Assembly (NCBI GenBank): GCA_023394965.1
Contig: JAEWZX010000024.1
Location: 1 to 64,000 of the forward strand
From: Pseudomonadota bacterium
Lineage (GTDB): Bacteria > Pseudomonadota > Alphaproteobacteria > Sphingomonadales > Sphingomonadaceae
Direction of reading: 5' to 3'
DNA length: 64,000 bases
The notes under the pieces were generated by a model. The model did not search any database. It saw only the letters and a list, made by a program, of their open reading frames with translations, and was not told the origin of the DNA. Position 1 is the stretch's first letter, and each line of letters starts with the position of its first letter. The position numbers and the translations under genes are program-made. This document shows, piece by piece, positions 9,126-17,627 of this stretch.

Positions 9126-9160
9126 GGTCTGCCAAGCGGATTGTGCTCCGCTCGCAGACC
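9126..9160. repeat. Two-tier hairpin between efp and suhB
   Basis: Outer arms GGTCTGC (9126-9132) and GCAGACC (9154-9160) and inner arms AGCGGA (9135-9140) and TCCGCT (9147-9152) form a nearly continuous stem. No T-run follows on either strand, so it may attenuate, process or stabilise the efp-suhB transcript rather than end it. Confidence 0.45.
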
Positions 9161-9243
9161 GTTCCGAACTTCTTGCCCCATCTGTGAAGGGCCTCTTGCA
9201 CAGCGGCATGCACCAGAGTGCGATAACGCCCCGGCAAATCTGT

Positions 9244-9807
9244 TTATCCGGCTTTGCCGACGTAGCTCTGTTCGTACACATCCACGATGATACGCGTTCC
9301 GCTTTCGATGTGTGGCGGCACCATAATGCGCACACCATTGTCGAGTACGGCGGGTTTGTAGCTTGACGAAGCAGTCTGCCCCTTCACCACGGCATCAGCC
9401 TCAACGATCTCCGCCTCGATCTGCGCGGGAAGTTCGACGGAGATGGGTTTCTCTTCCCAGAGCTCGAGCTTTACCTGCATGCCATCCTGCAAGAACGGAC
9501 GCGCGTCGCCGAGGAGATCCGACGGCAGCGTGATCTGTTCATAGCTTTCCTGATCCATGAACACGAGCATGTCGCCGTCTTCGTAAAGGAACTGATATTC
9601 CGCCGTATCGAGACGTACTTTTTCAACCGTGTCGGCGCTACGGAAACGGACATTGGTCTTGCGGCCATCCTGCAGGTTTTTCATTTCGACCTGCATGTAA
9701 GCACCGCCCTTGCCGGGCTGTGTGTGTTGGATTTTGGCGACTTTCCAGATGCCACCTTCGTATTCAATGATGTTGCCCGGACGGATGTCCACGCCGCTGA
9801 TCTTCAT
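9244..9807 (-). CDS. efp: Elongation factor P
   Basis: 187 residues, the usual EF-P length, with the three beta-barrel domains. EF-P enters the ribosomal E site and rescues ribosomes stalled on polyproline. The modified-loop residue is Lys in QPGKGGAY (about residue 34), the type lysylated by EpmA/EpmB, rather than the Arg rhamnosylated by EarP. The C-terminal signature is visible in GVRIMVPPHIESGTRI. Starts with ATG at 9805-9807. Confidence 0.96.
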   Translation of the reverse strand: MKISGVDIRPGNIIEYEGGIWKVAKIQHTQPGKGGAYMQVEMKNLQDGRKTNVRFRSADTVEKVRLDTAEYQFLYEDGDMLVFMDQESYEQITLPSDLLGDARPFLQDGMQVKLELWEEKPISVELPAQIEAEIVEADAVVKGQTASSSYKPAVLDNGVRIMVPPHIESGTRIIVDVYEQSYVGKAG

Positions 9808-9948
9808 GGGAAGCTACCTTCGACTTTTAAAAGAGCATGTCCGCCCACAGGCGGAACTGTGCCGCGCGCCTTAGCTGAGCAAGACCTCGCGGGCAAGCGA
9901 GTGGAAAAACAGCGTGGCCATCGCTATATGCTTTCGCGGACACACGAC

Positions 9949-10323
9949 ATGAAACATCTGACCAGACTTAGCCTCGCCCTTGCTGTTATGACAACCCTAT
10001 CGCCTCCTGCTGTGGCACAAGGTCGATTGACCCTGCTCGACCAGGGCGAATACATCTGCGCTCTGCCAGGCGACGCGGCAGGGACTGCCTGGATTGAACA
10101 GGAAGGGCGCGATTTCGCCATAATTGGCGGTTCCAGCTATCGCGCCGGTCGTAGCGGAGGTACCTATTTGATGGAGGGCAAGCAGGTGACCTTCACCCGC
10201 GGTCCCATGCGAGGGGTCAAATTCATGCGTCTCAGTTCCGGTATTCTTCAGGAAATCGAAAAAGATGGCAAGCTTGGGCGCATGCGCTGCCACCGTTCGG
10301 GTCCGGTAAAAAAAGATTACTGA
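9949..10323 (+). CDS. Small exported protein, unknown function
   Basis: 124 residues from the ATG at 9949. This start gives a clean signal peptide (LTRLSLALAVMTTL, then PPAVAQG); the longer open frame upstream overlaps efp and is not credible. The mature part resembles a small beta protein, with YICALPGDAAGTAW, two Cys residues (ICALP and MRCHR) that could form a disulfide, and a basic tail. No named domain is recognised. Its end overlaps the convergent M23 peptidase gene by 7 bp. Confidence 0.65.
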   Translation: MKHLTRLSLALAVMTTLSPPAVAQGRLTLLDQGEYICALPGDAAGTAWIEQEGRDFAIIGGSSYRAGRSGGTYLMEGKQVTFTRGPMRGVKFMRLSSGILQEIEKDGKLGRMRCHRSGPVKKDY

Positions 10324-10976
10324 GCGGTTAGCAGCGGAAAGGGATTAACCGCAGTCGCCGGCTCCCACCACTCCGCATCCGGAGCTGTCTGCAATATCGC
10401 GAAATGCAAGTGTGGCGCGTCGTCGGATGCGTTTCCGGAGCTTCCCACGGTACCGATGCGCTGGCCGCGCCTTACGCGCTGCCCCTCTTTCAAGCCTGCT
10501 GCATAAGAGTCGAGGTGAGCGTAATAATAGATCGTTTCGCCATCGACCGATCGCACATAAATAGTCTTGCCGCCTGCCTTAGACTGAAACAGCCGTTCTA
10601 TTTTTCCGGGTGCTGCAGAAAGTACGGTAGTTCCTTTCGGAGCCATAATGTCGATCGCCTCGTGAAGACGATCACCACCCCCACGCGAATCGCTGTAAGT
10701 GTCGGTCAGGTCGCTTGGTCTGATATTCTGAACTGGAACCAATAACTGATTGGGTTCAGAAGACGGCGAACTCTGCGAGGTTGAAGCATCAATTGGTAAC
10801 GCAGCCCCCGTAACGTCCGTGGGGGATGGGCTAGGCGCGGCAACCGCTGGGCGGGTCACCTTGATCTGACTCGCGCTGTTTGCATTCTCGATCAAACTGC
10901 CACCAGCCACGATCCAGACCGCGCTAGTCAGCGTGGCAGTGATAACGATGGTCAGAATGCGGTCGACAATGTTCAT
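10317..10976 (-). CDS. M23-family peptidoglycan endopeptidase (LytM domain)
   Basis: 219 residues. One N-terminal hydrophobic segment (about 7-27) anchors or exports the protein, followed by a Ser/Pro-rich linker. The LytM domain shows the zinc ligands in RLHEAIDIMAP (HxxxD) and HLHFAI (HxH), plus GNASDDAPH just before the latter. All expected ligands are present, so it may be an active D,D-endopeptidase cleaving peptide crosslinks. It is the next gene downstream of the L,D-transpeptidase, 17 bp apart, suggesting a shared envelope-remodelling unit. Confidence 0.9.
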   Translation of the reverse strand: MNIVDRILTIVITATLTSAVWIVAGGSLIENANSASQIKVTRPAVAAPSPSPTDVTGAALPIDASTSQSSPSSEPNQLLVPVQNIRPSDLTDTYSDSRGGGDRLHEAIDIMAPKGTTVLSAAPGKIERLFQSKAGGKTIYVRSVDGETIYYYAHLDSYAAGLKEGQRVRRGQRIGTVGSSGNASDDAPHLHFAILQTAPDAEWWEPATAVNPFPLLTAQ

Positions 10977-10993
10977 GATAGCAGAATAACCTC

Positions 10994-12205
10994 TCAGGAT
11001 TCAAAAACCACCTTTGTTGATTGAGAGACCATTCCGGCAAGCCGTGCAGCATCCCAATTGGTCAAGCGAACGCAGCCGCTGCTCTGGGCCCGGCCGATGG
11101 TTTCCGGGTCCGGTGTACCATGGATGCCGTAGTGTTCCTTGCTGAGATCAATCCAGACAACACCAACAGGCGAATTTGGGCCAGGTGCAAACTGGTGTGT
11201 TGTATTGTCATTGCTATTTTTGCCTAGCACCTCCGGGTCGTAGCTATAGGGCGGATTATACGCTTCGCCCACAATGTCCCATTGGCCCAGTGGGAGAGGG
11301 AACTGGCTCGACCCCGAACTGACGGTGAAAAGCGCAACGAGTTTGTCACCCTTATAGGCTTTTAAGGTTTTACCCCTCTTGCTAACAACTATCCTGTCTA
11401 CTTCTGGCTGCTCAGTCCCCACGCCGAGCGAAGCGAGTGTTTTTTGCCAACTGGTATCGTTTACAGACCCGGGAGCGATACGATCGGCCCCGATGTTGGG
11501 GACCCGAATTTTCTGACCGGCTTCGAAATAGCTGTCGGTTGCCAGAACGGACTGCCCGATTGTTGAGGATGCAGTCGATTCGGAAGGCCTTGCTCTGCCA
11601 TCGGCCAGACTGCGCGGATTCAGTTTCTTGAGGACCTCGACAGTCGTGTGAAAGCGCTCTGCCAGCCGCTCATCCAGCGAAGTATAGCCCAACCTTTTCA
11701 ATTTGGCCTTCGCGGCAGGCTCTTCGGGAATCTCGGAATATTCCGTCTGCGACCAACTCGACGGGATCGTCACTTCACGGGTAGCTGGGATTCGCTGCCA
11801 TTCGGACAGTGCACTTTTGGTTGCCTCGTCAAGCTCACCGCTTATGTTTAAGTCGTTGGCCTCCTGAAAACCTCTCAGGGCATTTTCCGTGCTCATTCCC
11901 ATCTTGCCATCGATGACGCCCGGCCCGAATCCTATACGATCGAGCACTACCTGTGCCTGCATCATCGGACGGTCTTCCACGTCCGCTGCAATCGCCTGAT
12001 CTTCGGAATTCGCACCACCGAGATAGGCGTCGTCGTTGGAGGCCATGGTGTCGGCAAGATTGTCTTTGCCATAGACATCATAGCCATAGTCGGCTCCGGT
12101 ATTCGCCGCAGCGACAGTATCGGATTCAGCTTCGTTATCCTGGCCCTGCATCCCGCAAGCGGTGAGAGCGAGCAAGGAAACAGCAATAAAAATGAATGAG
12201 CGCAC
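10994..12205 (-). CDS. Lipoprotein L,D-transpeptidase (YkuD) with peptidoglycan-binding domain
   Basis: 403 residues from the GTG at 12203-12205, selected because AGGAGAGG lies 6 bp upstream and the product then starts with a lipoprotein signal (VSLLALTAC). A PG_binding_1-like domain (VLDRIGFGPGVIDGKMG, about residues 85-135) precedes a linker and the C-terminal YkuD domain. The catalytic segment is YGIHGTP with SSGCVRL, holding the His and nucleophilic Cys. Such enzymes make 3-3 crosslinks or attach proteins to peptidoglycan. Its ribosome binding site is inside a hairpin immediately after thiE. Confidence 0.9.
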   Translation of the reverse strand: MRSFIFIAVSLLALTACGMQGQDNEAESDTVAAANTGADYGYDVYGKDNLADTMASNDDAYLGGANSEDQAIAADVEDRPMMQAQVVLDRIGFGPGVIDGKMGMSTENALRGFQEANDLNISGELDEATKSALSEWQRIPATREVTIPSSWSQTEYSEIPEEPAAKAKLKRLGYTSLDERLAERFHTTVEVLKKLNPRSLADGRARPSESTASSTIGQSVLATDSYFEAGQKIRVPNIGADRIAPGSVNDTSWQKTLASLGVGTEQPEVDRIVVSKRGKTLKAYKGDKLVALFTVSSGSSQFPLPLGQWDIVGEAYNPPYSYDPEVLGKNSNDNTTHQFAPGPNSPVGVVWIDLSKEHYGIHGTPDPETIGRAQSSGCVRLTNWDAARLAGMVSQSTKVVFES

Positions 12206-12212
12206 GGGGAAC

Positions 12213-12252
12213 CTCTCCTGAAACGGGGACGCGACCCGTCCCTTCAGGAGAG
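12213..12252 (-). promoter_or_regulatory. Hairpin sequestering the L,D-transpeptidase ribosome binding site
   Basis: On the minus strand CTCTCCTGAA pairs perfectly with TTCAGGAGAG (12243-12252 with 12213-12222), extended by ACGGG/CCCGT after a 3-nt bulge. The 3' arm contains AGGAGAG, the ribosome binding site for the GTG at 12205, while the 5' arm starts 5 nt after the thiE stop codon. No U-run follows. The layout suggests translational coupling or thermal or ligand control, rather than termination. Confidence 0.6.
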
Positions 12253-12257
12253 CAAAC

Positions 12258-12881
12258 TCACTCAGTGCCGATTTGCTCCGCAAAGGCTTTTATTGCCGCC
12301 ACTTCATCTCCGTTCCAAACCGATCCAGAAACTGCCAGGAAATCAGCACCCGCGGCGATCAGCGGCTTGCAGTTATCCGGTGTGACACCCCCGATGGCGA
12401 CGCACGGAATTTCGAAAAGCTGGCTCCACCATTCAAGGATTTCGGGTTCCGGTCGATGCTCGCTGGCTTTGGTGGTGCTGTCAAAGAAAGCGCCGAATGC
12501 GACATAGTCCGCACCCGCTTCACCCGCTTCCATCGCAAGGTGTTTAGACGCATGACATGTCACGCCAATCTGCGCCTCACGGCCCAGCTGATCGCGCGCG
12601 TCCCTAGGGTCACCGTCCCCCTGCCCCAAGTGCACACCGTCGGCGTTCAGGCGTTTGGCAAGAGCAACATCATCGTTGACGATGAACGCAACCTCGTGCG
12701 CCGCACAAATCTCTTGAAGTGGTTCCGCCAGCCTTGCCGCCTCATGCTGGCCTATTCCCTTCACCCGGAACTGGAAAGCCGTGGCGATCCCCTTCCCTGC
12801 CTCCAGCGCCTTTTCCAGCCGGTGAGGGAATCTGCCCGACACATCGAGCGGCGAAATGAGATATAGTTGGCAATCGGTCAT
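12258..12881 (-). CDS. thiE: Thiamine phosphate synthase
   Basis: 207 residues. Joins the thiazole and pyrimidine moieties to form thiamine monophosphate. The TIM-barrel landmarks are FQFRVKG at the substrate strand (LQLR-type motif with FQFR here), FIVNDDVALA, DGVHLGQGD, GVTCHASKHL where many homologues have GxSxH, DYVAFGAFFDSTTK and IPCVAIGGVTPDN. No TPP riboswitch is seen in the short leader. The gene is followed by the hairpin that covers the ribosome binding site of the transpeptidase gene. Confidence 0.9.
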   Translation of the reverse strand: MTDCQLYLISPLDVSGRFPHRLEKALEAGKGIATAFQFRVKGIGQHEAARLAEPLQEICAAHEVAFIVNDDVALAKRLNADGVHLGQGDGDPRDARDQLGREAQIGVTCHASKHLAMEAGEAGADYVAFGAFFDSTTKASEHRPEPEILEWWSQLFEIPCVAIGGVTPDNCKPLIAAGADFLAVSGSVWNGDEVAAIKAFAEQIGTE

Positions 12882-12962
12882 CGGTCGAACTCTCTACTGA
12901 GAACCTTGTATTTCGTCACGTGTTCAGAACTGCGAAAGCCTGGAAATTGTCTAGCCGACGCA

Positions 12963-13352
12963 ATGAAAATTCTGTTCGCCGCCGCCCTTCTCGCCCCGCT
13001 CTCAGCGTGCGCGATTATCCCCGATACGCCCATTTCCAATGGCGATGCCGCCACGCAAGGGACAGCCGTCGGGATCAACCAGCCGGTCTGGGCTGGGGAT
13101 GCTATTCTGACCCCCCTTGCCGTGAAAGAGGACAGCCGCTGCCCAGTGAATGCGCGTTGCGTCTGGGCAGGCAAACTTACAGTATCGACCCGCATCGCTG
13201 CGACCCACTGGACCCAGACCGTTCCGCTTACCCTAGGGGAACCTTATGAAGTCTTGGGTCGGACCTATATACTGGTTTCCGGCACGCCCGAAAAGACTGC
13301 CGACCGGGAAATCCCGATCGGCGAGTATCGATTCATCTTCGAAAAACGTTGA
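12963..13352 (+). CDS. Small lipoprotein, unknown function
   Basis: 130-codon frame from the ATG at 12963 (129 residues). Lipobox LLAPLSAC after a short basic start. The mature protein has two Cys in SRCPVNARCVW, likely a disulfide, and a beta-rich tail (YRFIFEK). The longer open frame starting in the thiE 5' region lacks any signal and is not used. No family name is recognised. Transcribed towards fda. Confidence 0.65.
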   Translation: MKILFAAALLAPLSACAIIPDTPISNGDAATQGTAVGINQPVWAGDAILTPLAVKEDSRCPVNARCVWAGKLTVSTRIAATHWTQTVPLTLGEPYEVLGRTYILVSGTPEKTADREIPIGEYRFIFEKR

Positions 13353-13360
13353 CGAAAGTT

Positions 13361-14248
13361 TCAAACGACGCTGGCGGCGTGGATCTGATCGATCGCACCT
13401 GCCAAAGTGCCATCGAACTCTTCATCGCTCTGGGTTGCACGCAGGTCTTGCAGCAGACCGCGACTGAAGCTGGCGATCATGCCCGGATTCTTGGCCAGCT
13501 CGCGGCAAGCCTCTTCTGTGGAGTAGCCGCCTGAAAGCGCCACTACGCGAAGCACTTTGGGATGCCGCGCGAGGCCCGCATACAGGCCTGCTTCCTTGGG
13601 GATCGATAGTTTGAGCATGACCTGCTGACCTTCGGGAAGCGCTTCAAGGCCTTCCATGATCGCTTCGAGCATGATGGCTTCGCCCTGGGCGCGGTCAGCA
13701 GCAGTGATATCGTATTCCGGTTCCAGCATGGGCACCAGGCCACAACTCAGAATGCGTGCGCCTTCTGCAAACTGCTGGCGAACGGCTGCCTTGATACCGA
13801 CCGGATCGGCGGACTTGATAACATTGCGCATCTTGGTACCGAAGACACCCAGTTCCCGCGCACGATTGCACATATCCTCAAGACCCGGATTTGGCTTCAT
13901 CAGCTGGGCCCCGTCACGCTCATCCTCCACGCCCTTGTCGACCTTGAGAAACGGAACAATCCCTCGCTCCTTGAGGCGCGACGGCACGCTCTTGCCGCCA
14001 CTCTGGCCTTCCATCGTCTTTTCAAACAGGATAGCGCCGATGACCTTCCCATTGCCAAAACAGGGCGCTTCGATGATGCGCTGACGCATTTCATGGATCA
14101 GACCAAACATTTCATCTTCAGTTGACCACGCGCCATCTTCCACGCCGTAACCCTTGAGCGCTTTAGGGGTCGACCCGCCAGACTGGTCGAGAGCCGCAAT
14201 AAAGCCTTGGCCGTCGGCAATACGCGCTTTCATTTCATCGAAAGTCAT
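13361..14248 (-). CDS. fda: Fructose-bisphosphate aldolase class I
   Basis: 295 residues. Class I (Schiff-base) aldolase interconverting fructose-1,6-bisphosphate with dihydroxyacetone phosphate and glyceraldehyde-3-phosphate. Landmarks are IAALDQSGGSTPKAL, FGTKMRNVIK, ILSCGLVPMLEPEYDI and VMLKLSIPKE with the expected Lys. It is in the same orientation as tkt-gap-pgk upstream but separated from them by a decayed TonB receptor, so it probably has its own promoter. Confidence 0.93.
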   Translation of the reverse strand: MTFDEMKARIADGQGFIAALDQSGGSTPKALKGYGVEDGAWSTEDEMFGLIHEMRQRIIEAPCFGNGKVIGAILFEKTMEGQSGGKSVPSRLKERGIVPFLKVDKGVEDERDGAQLMKPNPGLEDMCNRARELGVFGTKMRNVIKSADPVGIKAAVRQQFAEGARILSCGLVPMLEPEYDITAADRAQGEAIMLEAIMEGLEALPEGQQVMLKLSIPKEAGLYAGLARHPKVLRVVALSGGYSTEEACRELAKNPGMIASFSRGLLQDLRATQSDEEFDGTLAGAIDQIHAASVV

Positions 14249-14401
14249 CAGAAAACCCCGTTACTGATAGTGGTGCTGCATTCGTATGCGCCGGGCCATA
14301 CAAAAGGGTTTTCGCACCTGCAACAGTCGATGGCCACATTATCGGCGTGCCATCTCAGGGGAAGGTGAAGCCCAGCTTGACTGGCCTCCACCTTCAACCG
14401 A

Positions 14402-15735
14402 TTAGAACTGCGCTTTGACGCCCGCCAATATGGTACGCGGCGTACCTGGTCTCGCGCCAGCAGGTTCGAACGAGACATTATAGACCTTGTTGAGTACATT
14501 GGTCGCACTCGCAAACACGGAAAGCAGGCCTATTATATTCCATTCGGCTACCACATCGACGAGAGCCCGGCCATCGATACGATCATCACGGCCAATGCCT
14601 CTATGGCCTGCACTGGCGCGCGCCTTGCTGACAACATTGACGGAAGTGGACAACCGCACCGCTTCGAATGCTATGCCCGCGTTAACGGTCAATTGGTGGC
14701 GCGGAATATAAGGCAGATTGTCGCCCTTCGTTACATCTCCCCCCATTGCTCGTATCCGCTCGCGAAAGAGCTGCGAAATTTGGCATCGCTCAACGTATAG
14801 ACGAGCGAGAGCGGAACAGCGAAACCGGTTTTTTCGATATCGCCAAATGTGTATCCGGCGGTTGCATCAATCCCTTTCACATGAACCTCACCGCCATCAA
14901 ACTGGTCACCAACGTTGCAGATTCCATCCGTTGCGTTGGTGCACGTACCCATAAGATTGGAATAATCGTTGAAGAAGCCAATCAACTCGCCTTGCTATCC
15001 ATTGTGGGACAGCTTTGCACCCGCTTCGTAATTCCACGATGTTTCGGCCCCGGCGGAAGACCCCGGCCCCGGACTGGCAAACCCGCGATGGGCGCCGACG
15101 ATAAAGCGTATCCCTGGAGAAAGCTCCAACGCGGTCGCGATACCGGGGATCCAGACATCGACACTCGTCTTTCGCATCCGCGTCGGCACCGCACGGTCAG
15201 GATCTGACCCTGCCCAATCTGTACGCTTCAGATCGATGGTTTCATAGCGCAATCCAGGCGTTAAAGTCAGCGACCCCAGCCGCATCGTGTTTTCAACGAC
15301 GAAAGACCACGTGTGCGCTTCCCCTAATCGGTTGGAATTGCTGCCCGGAGCTCCTGCCGATGTAAGGTGCATTCGGCCATTCGACATCTGATAGATCTTA
15401 TCATTCTGGAAGCGGTCTTCTTCATCTTCGTGATAGCGGGCCGACAGTTCAATGATATGTTCGACAGAACCGGTATGGAAACCTGCCTCGACAACGCCCT
15501 GAATACCGGTCGATTGATAACGCCGCTTCTTGTTGCGAACCCGCAACCCGTTGGTCCGGCCAACGTAGCCGGAAGCGCCCACGATGTGGTCCATCTCAAC
15601 TTGGAAGGCTGCCGGATCGGAGAGAATAATACGAATGACAATCAATTGTATGATGTCAAAAGGGGATTGATCTTTAATTATGAGTGGGCGGAAGAATGGT
15701 GCTTGGGGATCTACAAGAAGGGAGGAAGAGCGCAC
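14402..15735 (-). pseudogene. Decayed TonB-dependent receptor
   Basis: Three pieces of one outer-membrane receptor barrel, resembling the FecA-like group. The N-terminal signal, TonB box and plug are missing. The first piece (to about 14995) includes FHTGSVEHIIELSARYH and LTLTPGLRYE and stops at an in-frame TAG after AKLSHNG. The same frame continues with GELIGFFNDYSNLMG. Near 14740 a run of six C (six G on the coding strand) carries a one-base loss, and the last piece (PYIPRHQLTVNAGI to a C-terminal Phe) is in another frame. The final GVKAQF matches the usual barrel end. The gene cannot make a functional receptor. Confidence 0.85.
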
Positions 15736-15855
15736 ATGGTTCCATTAAGGTGATACCGCACCCAAGGAATGAAGTACATTGAATGGCTTACCTGAAAGAA
15801 CTCAAACTTGATTACATTGAAGCTAAAGCCCCGAACTCGGGAAGCGACGCTGGGG

Positions 15856-16311
15856 CTACCTTCGGGTTACTTTTCGGATGATGCCATTGAAACTCAGAAC
15901 GGGAGTTCCATCCGCGGAGACTATGCCGACTACGTAAATCGTTTTCCCGCCCGCACGAACGACTTCGCCCCGAGCCTCTATCAGCTGCCCAACGCGAGCC
16001 GGATCAAGGAAATCTCCGGCGAGATGCATGGTCACGCCGTGTGAACCTGCCAACGCATCGGTCGCTATCGTGAACAGGGCGCTATCGGCGAATGTCATCA
16101 TGCATCCACCATGCATAAAACCTGCCCCGTTCATATGCCGATCTTCGGCCCGAAATGCAGCGACCATCGCCCCGCTTTCCTCGCGGCGTTCAAAAAACGG
16201 TCCGGCCCTCTGTTCAAAAGCGTCACTCATCCAAGTCGACCACCCTGCCCATTCACCCTCGGCGACAGGCGCAAGGCCGCCGGTAGAGCCTACGGCTTCA
16301 TTCTCGCTCAT
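15856..16311 (-). CDS. PaaI-family acyl-CoA thioesterase (hotdog fold)
   Basis: 151 residues from the ATG at 16309-16311, which overlaps the pgk stop as ATGA; an upstream in-frame start would extend into pgk. The hotdog signature is HMNGAGFMHGGCMMTFADSA, with the HGG turn and Asp typical of PaaI-type thioesterases. Such enzymes hydrolyse acyl- or aryl-CoA esters in the cytoplasm; substrate unknown. Translational coupling to pgk suggests co-expression, though a functional link to glycolysis is unclear. Confidence 0.85.
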   Translation of the reverse strand: MSENEAVGSTGGLAPVAEGEWAGWSTWMSDAFEQRAGPFFERREESGAMVAAFRAEDRHMNGAGFMHGGCMMTFADSALFTIATDALAGSHGVTMHLAGDFLDPARVGQLIEARGEVVRAGGKTIYVVGIVSADGTPVLSFNGIIRKVTRR

Positions 16312-17507
16312 GCGGTCAATGCCGTAACGCCAGGCAGAACCTTGCCTTCCATCCATTCGAGGAAAGCTCCGCCAGCTGTCGAAACGAAGGTGAAATCATC
16401 TTTAACACCAGCATGAGCGAGCGCGGCCACGGTATCTCCCCCACCGGCCACCGATATCAGCGAACCATCCTGCGTCAACGCAGAGGCCGTCTTGGCGAGA
16501 GCCACCGTGGCGGCATCGAACGGCTCCGTCTCAAAAGCACCAAGCGGGCCGTTCCACACCAGAGTTCGGCATGTTTTGAGCACATCAGCAAGCGCCTCAA
16601 CCGCAAGAGGGCCGACATCGAGAATCATTTCGTCGGCAGTAACTTCATGAACGTTGCAGGTGCGCATGCTTGGTGGATCGGCGACAAACTCCTTCGCTAC
16701 CACTACGTCGTAAGGCAGGTGGACCGTACAACCGGCATGGTCGGCTTCATCCATGATGCGGTTGGCAGTGTCGGTCAGATCATGTTCGCAAAGCGACTTG
16801 CCGACATCCACCCCCTTCGCCGCAAGGAAGGTATTGGCCATCCCGCCACCGATGATGAGGTGCTGGACCTTGCCGACGAGGTTAGTCAGCACATCGAGCT
16901 TGGTCGAGACCTTCGCCCCGCCGACGACCGCGGCGACCGGCTGCTCGGGCGAACCGAGCGCGGCTTCCAGCGCCTTTAGCTCCGCTTCCATCGCGCGGCC
17001 TGCGAAGGCAGGGAGGTAGTGCGCCAGCCCTTCGGTTGAGGCATGCGCGCGGTGCGCGGCGGAGAAGGCATCGTTGACGTAAAAGTCGCCATGGGCGGCA
17101 ATACCCTTCGCGAATTCGGGGTCATTGGCCTCTTCGCCCGGCCAGAAACGGACATTGTCGAGCAGGCCGATATCGCCGTCCGAAAGAATGCCGATCGACT
17201 GTTCGACCACCGGCCCCATGACCTCGGGGATGAACATGATCTCGCGGTCGAGAACCCGTTCGACATCGCCCTGCACCATACTAGTGCTCATGGTTGAATG
17301 GCGCTGGCCGTTGGGGCGGCCGAAATGGGCAAGGAGGAGAACCTTGGCGCCCTTGTCGGCGAGTTCGAGGATGGTCGGCGCGACCGCCTCGACCCGGGTT
17401 GCATCGGATGCACGCCCTTCCTGCATAGGCAGGTTGAGGTCAACGCGCACCAGCGCGACCCTGCCGGTTACATCGCCAAGATCGTCCAGAGTTTTATAAT
17501 TCGCCAC
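16308..17507 (-). CDS. pgk: Phosphoglycerate kinase
   Basis: 399 residues, normal length. Transfers phosphate between 1,3-bisphosphoglycerate and ADP. Landmarks are RVALVRVDLNLPMQ, LLLAHFGRPNG, VNDAFSAAHRAHAS, AVVGGAKVSTKL, WNGPLGAFE and the nucleotide loop SVAGGGDTVAAL. The minus-strand order tkt, gap, pgk places it third in the carbon cluster. The 120-bp gap to gap contains an inverted pair of short repeats. Confidence 0.96.
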   Translation of the reverse strand: MANYKTLDDLGDVTGRVALVRVDLNLPMQEGRASDATRVEAVAPTILELADKGAKVLLLAHFGRPNGQRHSTMSTSMVQGDVERVLDREIMFIPEVMGPVVEQSIGILSDGDIGLLDNVRFWPGEEANDPEFAKGIAAHGDFYVNDAFSAAHRAHASTEGLAHYLPAFAGRAMEAELKALEAALGSPEQPVAAVVGGAKVSTKLDVLTNLVGKVQHLIIGGGMANTFLAAKGVDVGKSLCEHDLTDTANRIMDEADHAGCTVHLPYDVVVAKEFVADPPSMRTCNVHEVTADEMILDVGPLAVEALADVLKTCRTLVWNGPLGAFETEPFDAATVALAKTASALTQDGSLISVAGGGDTVAALAHAGVKDDFTFVSTAGGAFLEWMEGKVLPGVTALTA

Positions 17508-17515
17508 AATACTCT

Positions 17516-17611
17516 CCGTTCGCCCTAAGCTTGTCGAAGGGCCGTAATTCTTTTTGACCCTCGTGCCGACCGGAAGAAAGGACGGTGCTTCTACAGGCTC
17601 AGCACGAACGG
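17516..17611. repeat. Inverted pair of REP-like repeats between gap and pgk
   Basis: A 28-bp unit at 17516-17543 (CCGTTCGCCCTAAGC...) is partly repeated in reverse orientation at 17584-17611. The shared pattern is CCGTTCG followed by a TGAGC/TAAGC-like core and GTNGAAG. Units like this are common between genes in sphingomonad genomes from general knowledge. A folded RNA could differentially stabilise the gap and pgk messages. Confidence 0.5.
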
Positions 17612-17627
17612 ATTGATAGCGTTGCTC

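Noticed and set aside
12882..12962. TPP riboswitch upstream of thiE
   Set aside because: The leader is under 100 bp and lacks the conserved CUGAGA/ACCUGA-type elements.
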